Assembly: GCA_016201065.1 (NCBI GenBank) | Contig: JACQDL010000055.1 | Location: 59,158 to 123,157 of the forward strand | Reading direction: 5' to 3' | Source of the DNA: Actinomycetota bacterium | Lineage (GTDB): Bacteria; Actinomycetota; Actinomycetes; Mycobacteriales; JACQDL01 | Length of the DNA: 64,000 bases | In this document: positions 42,583 to 50,884 of the stretch, piece after piece | Layout: every line of letters starts with the position of its first letter | How positions within the stretch are numbered: position 1 is the first letter of the stretch | Position numbers and translations under genes: made by a program | The notes under the pieces: generated by a model | The model's input: only the letters and a program-made list of their open reading frames with translations | Told to the model about the DNA's origin: nothing | Databases searched by the model: none

Positions 42583-44102
42583 CGCTCAGCGAGCGGCTGT
42601 CGGCGTGGGCGAGCGGTCTCGTCCTCGCCGACGTGCCCGAGCGGGTGGTCGGCGCGGCCCGCACCCAGCTGCTCAGCCAGCTCGGCAGCATCCGGGCCGG
42701 TTCGGGGCACCCGCTCGGCATGCGGGTCACCGGCGCGTTCGGCCCGCCGCTGCAGGCCGACCCGAAGCGGTCGGCGTACGTGCTCGCCGCGCTGTCCATC
42801 GGGCTCGACTTCGATGACACGGCGTACGCCGGCCACCTGTCGCACTCGACCGTCAACGTGCCGCTGGCCTACGCCAGGCCGCTCACGCTGACCGGAGCGG
42901 ATCTGCTCACAGCCGTGATCGCGGCCAACGAGTGCGCCGGTCGGGTCACCGCGGCGGCCACGATCGGCCCGTTCCGGGGTCAGACCGCGACACATGCCCA
43001 CCTCACCGGCGCGGTCGCCGCCCGGCTGCGGGCCGAGGCGGCACCGGCGCCGGTATGGGTGTCGGCACTGGGTCTCGCGCTGGCCCTCCCGATGTGGCCG
43101 ATCGGGCGGGGTTTCTACGGCAGCGACGCCAAGCTCCTGGCCGCCGCGACACCCGTGCTGGCTGGCCTGGACGCCTGCGACGCCGGCCGGCACGGCCTCG
43201 TCGGCGCGCCCGACATCCTCGAGCACCCCGACGGCTTCCTCGCCCGGTACGCCGAGGTCCCGTTGCCCGACGCCGTGGTTGCCGGCCTGGGCGAGCGCTG
43301 GCACACCGAGACGTTCTCGTTCAAGGTCTACCCGGGCAGCGCGTACACCAGCGCTGCCGTGGACTGCGCCGTCGACCTGCACCAGCAACTCGGCCGGGTC
43401 GATCCGGCGGACGTGGCGGAGATTGAGGTGGCGGCGTCGCTCTTCACCACGTTGCTGGAACGCGGCACCACCGAGCTGGTCGACGGCGCCGGATCGACCG
43501 TGCCCGCGCTGAACTTCTCCGTCGGCTACAACGTGGCGACCGCGCTGCTTACCGGCTGGCTCGGGCCGGCCGACCTCGCCGAGCCGCGGGTCGGCGACCC
43601 GGCGCGGTGGAGCCTCGCCGGCAAGGTGCGGGTGGTGCACGATCCGGCGCTCAGCGAGCAGGCGCTGCTCGCCACCGCCCCGATCGGCGAGGCGCTCCGG
43701 CAGGCGGGCCCGCGGGCCCGGGAGTGGGTCGGAGCGCGGGCGGGTGGCGCGCTCGTCGAGCGGCTGGCCGCGCTGGGTCCGCCCGCCGACACCTTCGAGA
43801 CGGCGACCAAGCGGCTGGGCGCCAGGGTCACCGTGCGGTTCGCGGACGGGCGGGAGACCACGGTGGCCCGGGCCGAGGCCCGCGGTGCGGTCGGCTGGCG
43901 TGGTCCGGCGGAGCGGCACGCGCTGGTGCGGCAGAAGTTCCTCGCAACCGGCGGCGATCCTGACGTGGCCGACGCCGTGGAGCGGCTGGAGACGCTGTCC
44001 GGTGCCGAGCTAGCCGGCCTGCTCGACGTGGCCGTCGGCACCACGGCCGGCGGCACCGTGACCGGCGGCACCGTGACCGGCGGCACCGTGACCGGCGGCT
44101 GA
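42579..44102 (+). CDS. MmgE/PrpD-family dehydratase (VlmK-like)
   Basis: A 507-residue protein of the MmgE/PrpD fold (LSAWASGLVLADVPERVVGA; SIGLDFDDTAYAGHLSHSTV; GRGFYGSDAKLLAAATPVLA; FSFKVYPGSAYTSAAVDCAV). PrpD dehydrates methylcitrate. In valanimycin biosynthesis VlmK, of this family, eliminates phosphate from the phosphorylated hydrate to give the acrylate. GTG start overlaps the exporter stop. The C-terminus is a 15-bp tandem repeat (GGTVT units) that is antisense to the TetR tail. Confidence 0.82.
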   Translation: MTLSERLSAWASGLVLADVPERVVGAARTQLLSQLGSIRAGSGHPLGMRVTGAFGPPLQADPKRSAYVLAALSIGLDFDDTAYAGHLSHSTVNVPLAYARPLTLTGADLLTAVIAANECAGRVTAAATIGPFRGQTATHAHLTGAVAARLRAEAAPAPVWVSALGLALALPMWPIGRGFYGSDAKLLAAATPVLAGLDACDAGRHGLVGAPDILEHPDGFLARYAEVPLPDAVVAGLGERWHTETFSFKVYPGSAYTSAAVDCAVDLHQQLGRVDPADVAEIEVAASLFTTLLERGTTELVDGAGSTVPALNFSVGYNVATALLTGWLGPADLAEPRVGDPARWSLAGKVRVVHDPALSEQALLATAPIGEALRQAGPRAREWVGARAGGALVERLAALGPPADTFETATKRLGARVTVRFADGRETTVARAEARGAVGWRGPAERHALVRQKFLATGGDPDVADAVERLETLSGAELAGLLDVAVGTTAGGTVTGGTVTGGTVTGG

Positions 44103-44726
44103 CCGGGCCGGCGCGAGGACCCGGAAGGCGAACTCGGTCGCTGCGGCGACGAGCCGGTCGGCGTCGGGGGAGCGATCCCGACCGATGACGTCGTCAAGCA
44201 GGCCATCGACGCCGTGGTAGATCATCCGAACGGCGAGGTCGGGATCGTCGGCGGCGAGCTGACCATCTCGAATCGCCCGCCGGACCGCGCCGACAAGCAT
44301 CTCGATCACCGTCTCGTTGGCCTGCCGGCACAGCTCCAGGGCCTTGGCGTTCGCCGAGTGGTAGATCACCCGGTGCAGATCCGCGTTGGCGAGCGCGTGC
44401 CGGACCAGATCGTCCAGCAGCGCGCCGAGCAGCGCGGGCCAGTCGCGGTCCACGTCGGGACCGGCGAGCAGGTCGCCCGCCCGGACCCGGAAGCCCGCCA
44501 GGTACCGGTCCCAGAGCTGCCCCAGCACATGGTCCTTGGACTCGAAGTACAGGTAGAAGGTGCCCTTCGCGACACCGGCCCGCTCGGTGATGTCGGCGAC
44601 CGTCGACGTCTCCACACCGACCCGGCCGAAGGTGTGCAGGGCAGCGGCGAGCAGCTCCTCGCGCCGATCTTCCGGACGCTTCGTGACCCGGGTGCGCCTG
44701 GCTGCGGTCGGCGCCGTACCGGCCAT
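44010..44726 (-). CDS. TetR-family regulator of the azoxy-like cluster
   Basis: A 238-residue repressor. RREELLAAALHTFGRVGVET and VADITERAGVAKGTFYLYFE form the HTH, followed by a helical ligand domain. The last 30 residues are AAGHG repeats created by the tandem repeat shared with the opposite gene, so the C-terminus is probably a non-functional tail. It likely binds the TGACTGAC-type sites before its own gene and before the exporter. Confidence 0.88.
   Translation of the reverse strand: MAGTAPTAARRTRVTKRPEDRREELLAAALHTFGRVGVETSTVADITERAGVAKGTFYLYFESKDHVLGQLWDRYLAGFRVRAGDLLAGPDVDRDWPALLGALLDDLVRHALANADLHRVIYHSANAKALELCRQANETVIEMLVGAVRRAIRDGQLAADDPDLAVRMIYHGVDGLLDDVIGRDRSPDADRLVAAATEFAFRVLAPARSAAGHGAAGHGAAGHGAAGRGADGHVEQAG
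44053..44100. repeat. 15-bp tandem repeat in overlapping gene ends
   Basis: ggcaccgtgaccggc occurs three times in tandem. Being in frame on both strands, it encodes GGTVT units at the end of the MmgE/PrpD protein and AAGHG-type units in the TetR tail. Confidence 0.85.
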
Positions 44727-44758
44727 CAGGTCCCCTTCCGCACCGTTTCGGCACCAGC

Positions 44759-45541
44759 CTACGGTATCGCTGACCGCTCGTCAGTGAGTCTGAGCGCCGG
44801 TTCGTGGTTGAGGATCTGGGTCAGGCGCCGCTGCAACCCGGGCCCGGGCTGCAAACCGAGCTCCTCGTCGAGGAGGCGGCGGATGCGGTGGTAACGCTGG
44901 ATCGCCTCGGCGTGCCGGCCGCACCGGTACAGCGCGAGCATGAGCTGCTCCCACAACCCCTCCCGCAGGGGGTTCTGGGCGATCAGCTGCTCGAGCTCCG
45001 CGATCGCGGCCCGCTCCTCCCCGCTGGCCATCTGGAGGTCGACGAGGTCCTCCTGCGCGGTCACCCGCAGCTCGTGCAGGGTGTGCGTGGCGAGCCGGCA
45101 GATGGCGCCGTCGCCGACGTCGGCGAGCGCCGGCCCGCGCCAGCAGGCCAGCGCGGCCGCCAACGCCCCGGCGAGTGCGCCGGGGTCGCCTGGGTGCCTC
45201 GATCTGGCGTCGTCGACCGCCCGTACGAATCGGCTTGCGTCAACCCGCCCGGGCGCGAGGTCGAGAAGGTATCCGGACTCGCAGGTGACCAGGAGGTGGC
45301 GCGCGTCGAAGTGCAGGTGCAGCCAGTTCCGCAACCGGACAATATGAGCCTGCAGGGTGTTCGTCGCGTTCTGGCTTGATTCGGCCAGGCCGAGCTCGTC
45401 GACGAGCTGGTCGCGAAGTACCACATCTCCTGGTGAGAGAGCCAGTACCGCGAGAATGGCCCGCAGCTTCGCACCAGAAGGCCGCTGCGCGTGTGTTCTG
45501 GATCTGACCACAAGTGGCCCAAGGACGTTGACGTCCAGCAC
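44759..45541 (-). CDS. SARP-family (BTAD) transcriptional activator
   Basis: A 260-residue SARP: OmpR-type winged helix (VLDVNVLGPLVVRSRTHAQR, then GAKLRAILAVLALSPGDVVL and TNTLQAHIVRLRNWLHLHFD) followed by a bacterial transcriptional activator domain (CWRGPALADVGDGAICRLAT, LWEQLMLALYRCGRHAEAIQ, DEELGLQPGPGLQRRL). GTG 45541 has GAGGGGGAA at good spacing, so I prefer it to ATG 45610. SARPs switch on antibiotic clusters by binding direct heptamer repeats; such repeats occur at 47847-47895. Confidence 0.9.
   Translation of the reverse strand: MLDVNVLGPLVVRSRTHAQRPSGAKLRAILAVLALSPGDVVLRDQLVDELGLAESSQNATNTLQAHIVRLRNWLHLHFDARHLLVTCESGYLLDLAPGRVDASRFVRAVDDARSRHPGDPGALAGALAAALACWRGPALADVGDGAICRLATHTLHELRVTAQEDLVDLQMASGEERAAIAELEQLIAQNPLREGLWEQLMLALYRCGRHAEAIQRYHRIRRLLDEELGLQPGPGLQRRLTQILNHEPALRLTDERSAIP
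44770..44784. promoter_or_regulatory. TetR operator upstream of tetR
   Basis: ctgaccgctcgtcag, an inverted repeat of CTGAC, about 45 bases before the tetR start. It shares the half-site with the perfect palindrome at 40909-40929. Confidence 0.55.
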
Positions 45542-45742
45542 GGTTCCCCCTCTGGCCGGCCGAGCGTCGATGTGATGCGGAACGGCGAGTTCCGGCACCG
45601 ACGGCTCCATTCTCCCAGCTCGTGATGGCACCCGCGAGCAGAGGCGAGACATGAAGGGGGATCGGGAAAGGTTGCTGCCCGGATGGGCAACGCCCAGCGC
45701 TGGACAACCTCGCGACCCGTCCGATATCGATGCGCCCACCGG

Positions 45743-46723
45743 TCAGCTGGGCCGACCGGACGGGGACAGCCCAGCCGGCGGGGGCGTCGGCACCACCATC
45801 GGTACCGAGTGTGCGAGCACCTCCACGGTGAACCGCTCCACGGTGATCGCGGCGAGGTCGCCGTCGTGCTCGAAGACCAGCGGCGCGCCGTCGGTGCGCT
45901 CCACGGCGACCAGGGTCCCCCGGCCGTAGCGCACGGCGGGATGGGCGACGTGCCGACCGTCGACCGCGAGCGCGGCCAGCTCCGCCGCACTCGCTGAGTC
46001 ACCGCAGACGCACACGTCGAGCAGCCCGTCGTCGAGCAGCGAGTCCGGCAGGAGCCGGTACCCGCCGCCGCGGTAGCGGCCGCCGCCGATGTTGACCAGC
46101 AGCGTGCCGCCTTCGGCTAGGACCTCCCCGTCAACCGTCACCCGGCCCGGGTAGGGCCGCCAGCGGGCCACGGTCTCGTGCAGGGCGCGCTGGTAACGGT
46201 CCCGCCCGGACCGGCCGGGGAGGTCACGCGCCGTGACCAGTGCCTCGGCAATCAACCCGGAGCCGGCGCCGAGCAGGACGATCCGGCCGGTCTCGACCAC
46301 CCTCGCCAGGTCCAGCCAACGAACCTCGGTACCCACGTCACCCAGCACCCGGTCGAGCACCTCGGTCCAGGGCCGGTCCTGCCAGATCCCGAGGTAGGAG
46401 GAGTTGCCGGTGCCGCCCGGCGCCACCAGCAGGGCCGGTACCGGCCTCGACCTCTCGGCCCCGGCGCGGTACAGGCCCGCCGCGACGTCGCGGGCAGTGC
46501 CGTCGCCCCCCACGGCGATCACGAGATCCGGCATGGTGCCACTGCCGCCGCCGGCGAGCTCGGCGGCGATCTCCTCGGCTTGGCCGGGGTGTTCGGTGTG
46601 CCGCACCTCGACCTTCGCCGCGGCGCGGACGCCCCGCTCCAACGCGGTCTGGGCCAGCCCGAGCGGGTCACCTCCGGCGGCCGGGTTGGTGATCACCACG
46701 ACATGTGGATTGTCCTGACTCAA
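45743..46723 (-). CDS. Diacylglycerol-kinase-like enzyme (VlmJ-like)
   Basis: A 326-residue lipid-kinase-fold protein. VVVITNPAAGGDPLGLAQTA starts the DAGK catalytic domain, LVIAVGGDGTARDVAAGLYR is the GGDGT nucleotide site, and VAPGGTGNSSYLGIW is the next conserved loop. In valanimycin biosynthesis VlmJ, of this family, uses ATP to phosphorylate the hydroxyl of valanimycin hydrate before VlmK eliminates it. The MmgE/PrpD gene nearby supports that role over membrane lipid turnover. Confidence 0.83.
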   Translation of the reverse strand: MSQDNPHVVVITNPAAGGDPLGLAQTALERGVRAAAKVEVRHTEHPGQAEEIAAELAGGGSGTMPDLVIAVGGDGTARDVAAGLYRAGAERSRPVPALLVAPGGTGNSSYLGIWQDRPWTEVLDRVLGDVGTEVRWLDLARVVETGRIVLLGAGSGLIAEALVTARDLPGRSGRDRYQRALHETVARWRPYPGRVTVDGEVLAEGGTLLVNIGGGRYRGGGYRLLPDSLLDDGLLDVCVCGDSASAAELAALAVDGRHVAHPAVRYGRGTLVAVERTDGAPLVFEHDGDLAAITVERFTVEVLAHSVPMVVPTPPPAGLSPSGRPS

Positions 46724-46777
46724 CGTGACCCCCGGATACGTCGACCCCGTGCTGCGGAAACCTCTCCCGGCTGGTGT

Positions 46778-47776
46778 TCAGATCGATCGCGTCACCCGCA
46801 GCACCGTCCAGATCGCACCTGGGGACGGTCTGCCATGGAATGCCAGGTACTCCGGGAGCACGACCCGGGGCCCCCATTTCTCCTTGTAGGCAACCTGCGT
46901 GCGGGCCGGGTAGACCTTGTCACCGTGGGTCGCGAGGAAACGGACGAACCGCTCCACGGTCGGGCTCGCGGTGGGAGTCGCCAGATCGCGGTCGAGCGCG
47001 GTGAACGGCGTGAACCCGAAATGCAGCCAGGCCGCCCCGGATTCCTGGAACGCGGTGATGGCGTGCACGTTGATGGCTTCCATGACACCCGGTGGCACGC
47101 CGGGCCGCCGCCGGCTCAGGTCGTGCAGCCACCCGGGGCGGGAACCGAAGGCCGGGGAGTAGGAGATGTAGGCGACCGGCTCCTCGCCGAGCAGGCCGAC
47201 GAACAGCCGGCGGTGCTCCTGGGCCCGGCCGCCGAGCTGCCCGATCAGGAAGTCCAGCTCCTTGACGTGCCAGCCCTTGCTGCGCAACCACTGGCGGTCG
47301 ATGGCCGCGATCTGGTCGGCGTACGCGGCGGGGGTGGTCTCCACGACGCGGAGCCCGCTGCGCTCCGCCCGCGAGATCTTGTTGCGCAGCCGCATGAACC
47401 TGCTTCCACGCAGCGTGAACGTGGACAGGTCCAGGGCGTAGCTGGCGCCGAGCTGGTTCACCGCGAAACCGTGTCCGGCGTAGAGCATGGCGTCCGCGGC
47501 CTGGAGCTGGAGCGCGACGACCCGGCGGCGCTGCCCGGCCGCGTGGTCGACGAACCTGCGGAGCAGCTCGGGTCGATCGCCGGAGGTGGCGAACGGACCG
47601 CCGAACTGGAGCAGGTATCGACCGGCTGCACGGTAGGCGATCACACCGTCGATCCCGGGCGTCGAGAAGTGCCGGTTGCCCTCGTTCAGCGCGAGAAAGG
47701 CGCTCGGGTTGTCGCCGTGCGCGCGCAGTACGGCGAGTGTGGTGCCGTACTCGCCGATATCCGCTGCGGTGGCCAT
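46778..47776 (-). CDS. DUF2156/MprF-C-like transferase (VlmA-like)
   Basis: A 332-residue GNAT-fold protein related to the synthase domain of MprF, which uses aminoacyl-tRNA. Pieces: DNPSAFLALNEGNRHFSTPG, FMRLRNKISRAERSGLRVVE, DRQWLRSKGWHVKELDFLIG, HDLSRRRPGVPPGVMEAINV and WLHFGFTPFTAL. In valanimycin biosynthesis VlmA moves serine from seryl-tRNA to the N-hydroxylamine. I link this protein to that step by fold and context (moderate confidence). It is divergent from the main operon across the SARP repeats. Confidence 0.78.
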   Translation of the reverse strand: MATAADIGEYGTTLAVLRAHGDNPSAFLALNEGNRHFSTPGIDGVIAYRAAGRYLLQFGGPFATSGDRPELLRRFVDHAAGQRRRVVALQLQAADAMLYAGHGFAVNQLGASYALDLSTFTLRGSRFMRLRNKISRAERSGLRVVETTPAAYADQIAAIDRQWLRSKGWHVKELDFLIGQLGGRAQEHRRLFVGLLGEEPVAYISYSPAFGSRPGWLHDLSRRRPGVPPGVMEAINVHAITAFQESGAAWLHFGFTPFTALDRDLATPTASPTVERFVRFLATHGDKVYPARTQVAYKEKWGPRVVLPEYLAFHGRPSPGAIWTVLRVTRSI

Positions 47777-47846
47777 CGATACCCCGTCCGTTGTCGACCG
47801 GCGCGGCCAGGGCCGGTGCCAGATCATTCAGATGGTTGCCGCTGGC

Positions 47847-47895
47847 GCTGAAATCCTGCTGAAATCATTGGCCGCTGAAATTCCGCTGAAACGGC
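47847..47895. promoter_or_regulatory. SARP-type direct repeats in the divergent promoter
   Basis: Four copies of gctgaaa-xxxx at 47847, 47858, 47874 and 47885. The pairs are 11 bp apart, the spacing at which SARPs bind one face of DNA. They lie between the VlmA-like gene and the aldehyde dehydrogenase operon and are the likely target of the SARP at 44759-45541. Confidence 0.8.
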
Positions 47896-48053
47896 CGGGA
47901 AGACTTGCGGCAACGCGTATCTGCTGGGGCCACGGTGGCTCATGAATATCGGTCCGAGCTGGCGGCCGTAGGTTGGCGTCCGGCCCCGATGGGACGGGTC
48001 GTACTGCAGGACGCCGCGTCCCCGATCTTTGCGTGTTGAGGAGTGGAGCCACT

Positions 48054-49748
48054 GTGACCGAGCTTTCCCTGGCCACGAACCGAGCCGCCGACATTCGTAC
48101 GTACCGGTCCTATGTCGCCGGCAAGGAGGTGGACGGTGACGGATGGGTCTACGTATTGTCGCCGCGTGCTCTGCTCGACGACGCATTTGCCAGCCTGACC
48201 ATCAAGAGAAAATTGGAGCAGGGCCGGATCGAGCTGTCCGAGGTGCCTCCCGGAGTGGTGGTCGGAAGGGTCGCCAAGGCGGACCCGCGGTCGGTTGCGG
48301 AGGCGCTGGAGGGCGCCGCAGCAGCCGCACCGGAGTGGGGTGCCTTCCCGCTCGACGTCCGGGTGGAGGCGTTCTCCGCCGGGATCTACGACCGGCTGGT
48401 CGAGCACGCCGAGACGGTCGTGGAGATGCTCGTCGCCGAGGGGCACCCGCTGGAGCTGGCCCGGTGGGAGGTCTCCGGCATGCTGGACGGGCTCGGCCCG
48501 GCCTCGCGCGAGTTCTACCGGTCCCAGATGCAGTGGGAGTACCACGACGCGGCCGGACGGCGGCTCCTGGTACGCCGGCAGCCCGACGGCGTGGTCTGCG
48601 TGAACCCACCGGCGAACGCGCCGCTGTCCAGCGCCCTGCTGGCGACCATGGCGATCGCCGCGGGGAACGCCATGGTGGTCCGCGCGCCGCGCAGCGTGCC
48701 GCTGGGCGTCATGTACGCGATGCGCGAGCTGGTCGCCCCGGTGCTCGCCGAGCTCGGCGCGCCGCCGGGTGTGCTGTCGGTGCTGTGCGGCGATCCCGCG
48801 CCGATGCTGACCGCCTGGGTGGCCAGCCCGCACGTCGACGACATCATGTACTTCGGCAGCAGCGAGAACGGTATCCGGTTCCAGAGCAGCTGCGTCGAGG
48901 CAGGCAAGAAGCCCATCCTGGAGCTCGCCGGCAACGATGTCGTGGTGGTCTGGAAGGACGCCGACCTGGACTGCGCCGCGGAGGCGCTTACGGAGAGCTT
49001 CTACGGCTCCGGGCAGCTGTGCATGATCCCGAACCAGGCCCTGGTGCACCCCGACATCGCCGACGAGCTCATCAGGCTCCTGGTGGGCAAGGCGGAGCGG
49101 ATCAGGCCGGGCTACCCGGACGAGGAAGGGGTCCTGCTCACCCCGGTCCTGCGCAACGACCGGTTCCACGCCTGCCTGCGGGACGCGCTCGACAAGGGCG
49201 CGACGCTCGTCTGCGGTGGGCACGGCATCCAGATCGACGGCAGCCGGTCCAGCTCGGGCATGTTCCTGGAGCCGACCGTGGTCCGGTTCGACGGCCTGCA
49301 GCGCGCCCGGGAGCTCGACGCGGTCCGTCGCGAGACCTTCTTCCCGCTGCTACCGGTCGTGGTCCCGGCTCCGGCCGACGACGACCTGCTGCTCGCCGAG
49401 CTCGTCGCGTTCATCAACTCCAACGCCTACGGCCTGCGCAACTCGGTCTGGGCGGCGGACGGCGCCGTCATCGACCGGTTCGTGGCGGAGATCACCAACG
49501 GAGGTCTTCTGAAGATCAACGACTCGCACATCGGCTTCCTGCCGCGGCTGCCCACGCACGGCGGCACCGGGCTGACCGGCGGGGTCTTCGGTGAGGCCAA
49601 CTACCCGATCCTGCGTACCTCCCATGTCCAGGGTGTCGCGATCTCGGCAACCGGGCAGCGGCCCCGGGACGCGGTCTTCGGCGGTTGGCGGGCACTCCAG
49701 GCGACCGGCCGATCCCTCACTGCCCGCTCCGAGGGACTGGACGGCTGA
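48054..49748 (+). CDS. Aldehyde dehydrogenase-family protein
   Basis: A 564-residue ALDH-fold enzyme, longer than the usual 480-500 because of an N-terminal extension. CVNPPANAPLSSALLATMAI and VRAPRSVPLGVMYAMREL line the nucleotide site; FGSSENGIRFQSSCVEAGKK and ILELAGNDVVVV include the general-base Glu, and FYGSGQLCMIPNQALVHPDI holds the nucleophile Cys. It could oxidise an aldehyde or run in reverse as an acyl-thioester reductase making a fatty aldehyde for the aminotransferase. GTG 48054 has GAGGAGTGGAG. First gene of an eight-gene coupled operon. Confidence 0.85.
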   Translation: MTELSLATNRAADIRTYRSYVAGKEVDGDGWVYVLSPRALLDDAFASLTIKRKLEQGRIELSEVPPGVVVGRVAKADPRSVAEALEGAAAAAPEWGAFPLDVRVEAFSAGIYDRLVEHAETVVEMLVAEGHPLELARWEVSGMLDGLGPASREFYRSQMQWEYHDAAGRRLLVRRQPDGVVCVNPPANAPLSSALLATMAIAAGNAMVVRAPRSVPLGVMYAMRELVAPVLAELGAPPGVLSVLCGDPAPMLTAWVASPHVDDIMYFGSSENGIRFQSSCVEAGKKPILELAGNDVVVVWKDADLDCAAEALTESFYGSGQLCMIPNQALVHPDIADELIRLLVGKAERIRPGYPDEEGVLLTPVLRNDRFHACLRDALDKGATLVCGGHGIQIDGSRSSSGMFLEPTVVRFDGLQRARELDAVRRETFFPLLPVVVPAPADDDLLLAELVAFINSNAYGLRNSVWAADGAVIDRFVAEITNGGLLKINDSHIGFLPRLPTHGGTGLTGGVFGEANYPILRTSHVQGVAISATGQRPRDAVFGGWRALQATGRSLTARSEGLDG

Positions 49749-50884
49749 TGCGAACCCTGGATGACGCCCGCAGCGCATGCGAGACCTACCTGCCGGGTCT
49801 GGCGGCAAGCCTGGCCGGCATCCCGCTGGAGACCCTGGAGGCACCCGGCAGCCCGGCGATCGGGCTGTTCCGCAGCCACGGCGGGCCGGCTCTGGTGATC
49901 CCGAAGGCATACAGCGGCCTGGCGGCGAGCCCGTTGGACGCGGTCCGGGTGATGCGGGCCCTCGCCTCCTACTCGCCGTCGCTGGCGGTGGCCAGCGCGA
50001 TGCACCACTTCTCGGTGGCCACCCTGTTCACCCTGGCCGAGTCGATCAAGAACAGCGGCATGGAGTGGGCGCTCCTCGAGGGCATCGCCAGCCAGGGCCT
50101 GCTGGTCGCCTCCGGGTTCGCCGAGGGGCAGCCCGGGCGGGGCATCCTCGCGCCGGCCATGGCCGGTGAGCCGGCCGAGGGCGGGTACCGGGTCAACGGC
50201 GCGAAGAAGCCGTGCAGCCTCTCCCGGTCGATGGACCTGCTCACCGCGAGCGTGGCGCTGGGCCTGCCGGACGGCGGCTCGCAGCTCGCGGTGCTGCTCA
50301 TCCCGGCCGCCACCGAGGGTGTCACGGTGCATCCGTTCTGGGTCAGCCCCGTGCTCGCGGGCGCGGAGAGCGACGAGATCCGCCTCACCGACGTGTTCGT
50401 CCACGACCAGCTGATCATGCGCACCGAACCCGGCGACGCCGGGCAGCTCGACGAGCTGCAGACGGTGGGGTTCATCTGGTTCGAGATGCTGATCTCCTCC
50501 GCCTACCTCGGCATGGCCAGCGGCCTGGTCGAGCGGGTGTTCGCCCGCCGGCGTGGTGGTGCCGGCGAGGTGGCGGCGATGGCCGTCCGGCTGGAGACCG
50601 CCGCCCTGCTGCTGGAGGGCGTGGCCCGGATGCTCATGGACGGTGAGGTGGACGACGGCGCGCTCGCCCGGGCGCTGATGGCGCGCTACGGCGCGCAGGA
50701 CGCCATCACCGACGCGGTGCGGCAGGCCGTCGAGCTGCTCGGCGGCATGGCGTTCATCGGCTCCGCGGACGTGGCCTACCTCGCGGCGGCCTGCCACTGC
50801 CTCGGCTTCCACCCGCCGTCCCGGTCGTCGGCGGCGCAACCGCTCGCCGACTTCCTCGGCGGCCACGTGCTGAGGATCAGCTAG
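49748..50884 (+). CDS. Acyl-CoA-dehydrogenase-fold flavoenzyme (amine N-hydroxylase candidate)
   Basis: A 378-residue protein with the acyl-CoA dehydrogenase/class D flavin monooxygenase fold: an N-terminal helical domain (VMRALASYSPSLAVASAMHH), a beta domain (GYRVNGAKKPCSLSRSMDLL) and C-terminal helices (LGMASGLVERVFARRRGG, VELLGGMAFIGSADVAYLAA). VlmH, the isobutylamine N-hydroxylase of valanimycin, belongs to this superfamily and needs a separate flavin reductase; one is encoded at 53066. I infer N-hydroxylation of an alkyl amine, but a true dehydrogenase role is possible. Start overlaps the previous stop. Confidence 0.8.
   Translation: MRTLDDARSACETYLPGLAASLAGIPLETLEAPGSPAIGLFRSHGGPALVIPKAYSGLAASPLDAVRVMRALASYSPSLAVASAMHHFSVATLFTLAESIKNSGMEWALLEGIASQGLLVASGFAEGQPGRGILAPAMAGEPAEGGYRVNGAKKPCSLSRSMDLLTASVALGLPDGGSQLAVLLIPAATEGVTVHPFWVSPVLAGAESDEIRLTDVFVHDQLIMRTEPGDAGQLDELQTVGFIWFEMLISSAYLGMASGLVERVFARRRGGAGEVAAMAVRLETAALLLEGVARMLMDGEVDDGALARALMARYGAQDAITDAVRQAVELLGGMAFIGSADVAYLAAACHCLGFHPPSRSSAAQPLADFLGGHVLRIS

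Noticed and set aside
46178..47851. 557-aa plus-strand frame
   Set aside because: Shadow of the DAG-kinase-like and DUF2156 genes, which show clear family motifs on the minus strand.
47840..47900. CRISPR-like repeats
   Set aside because: Units are 11 bp with no spacers; phasing fits transcription-factor sites instead.
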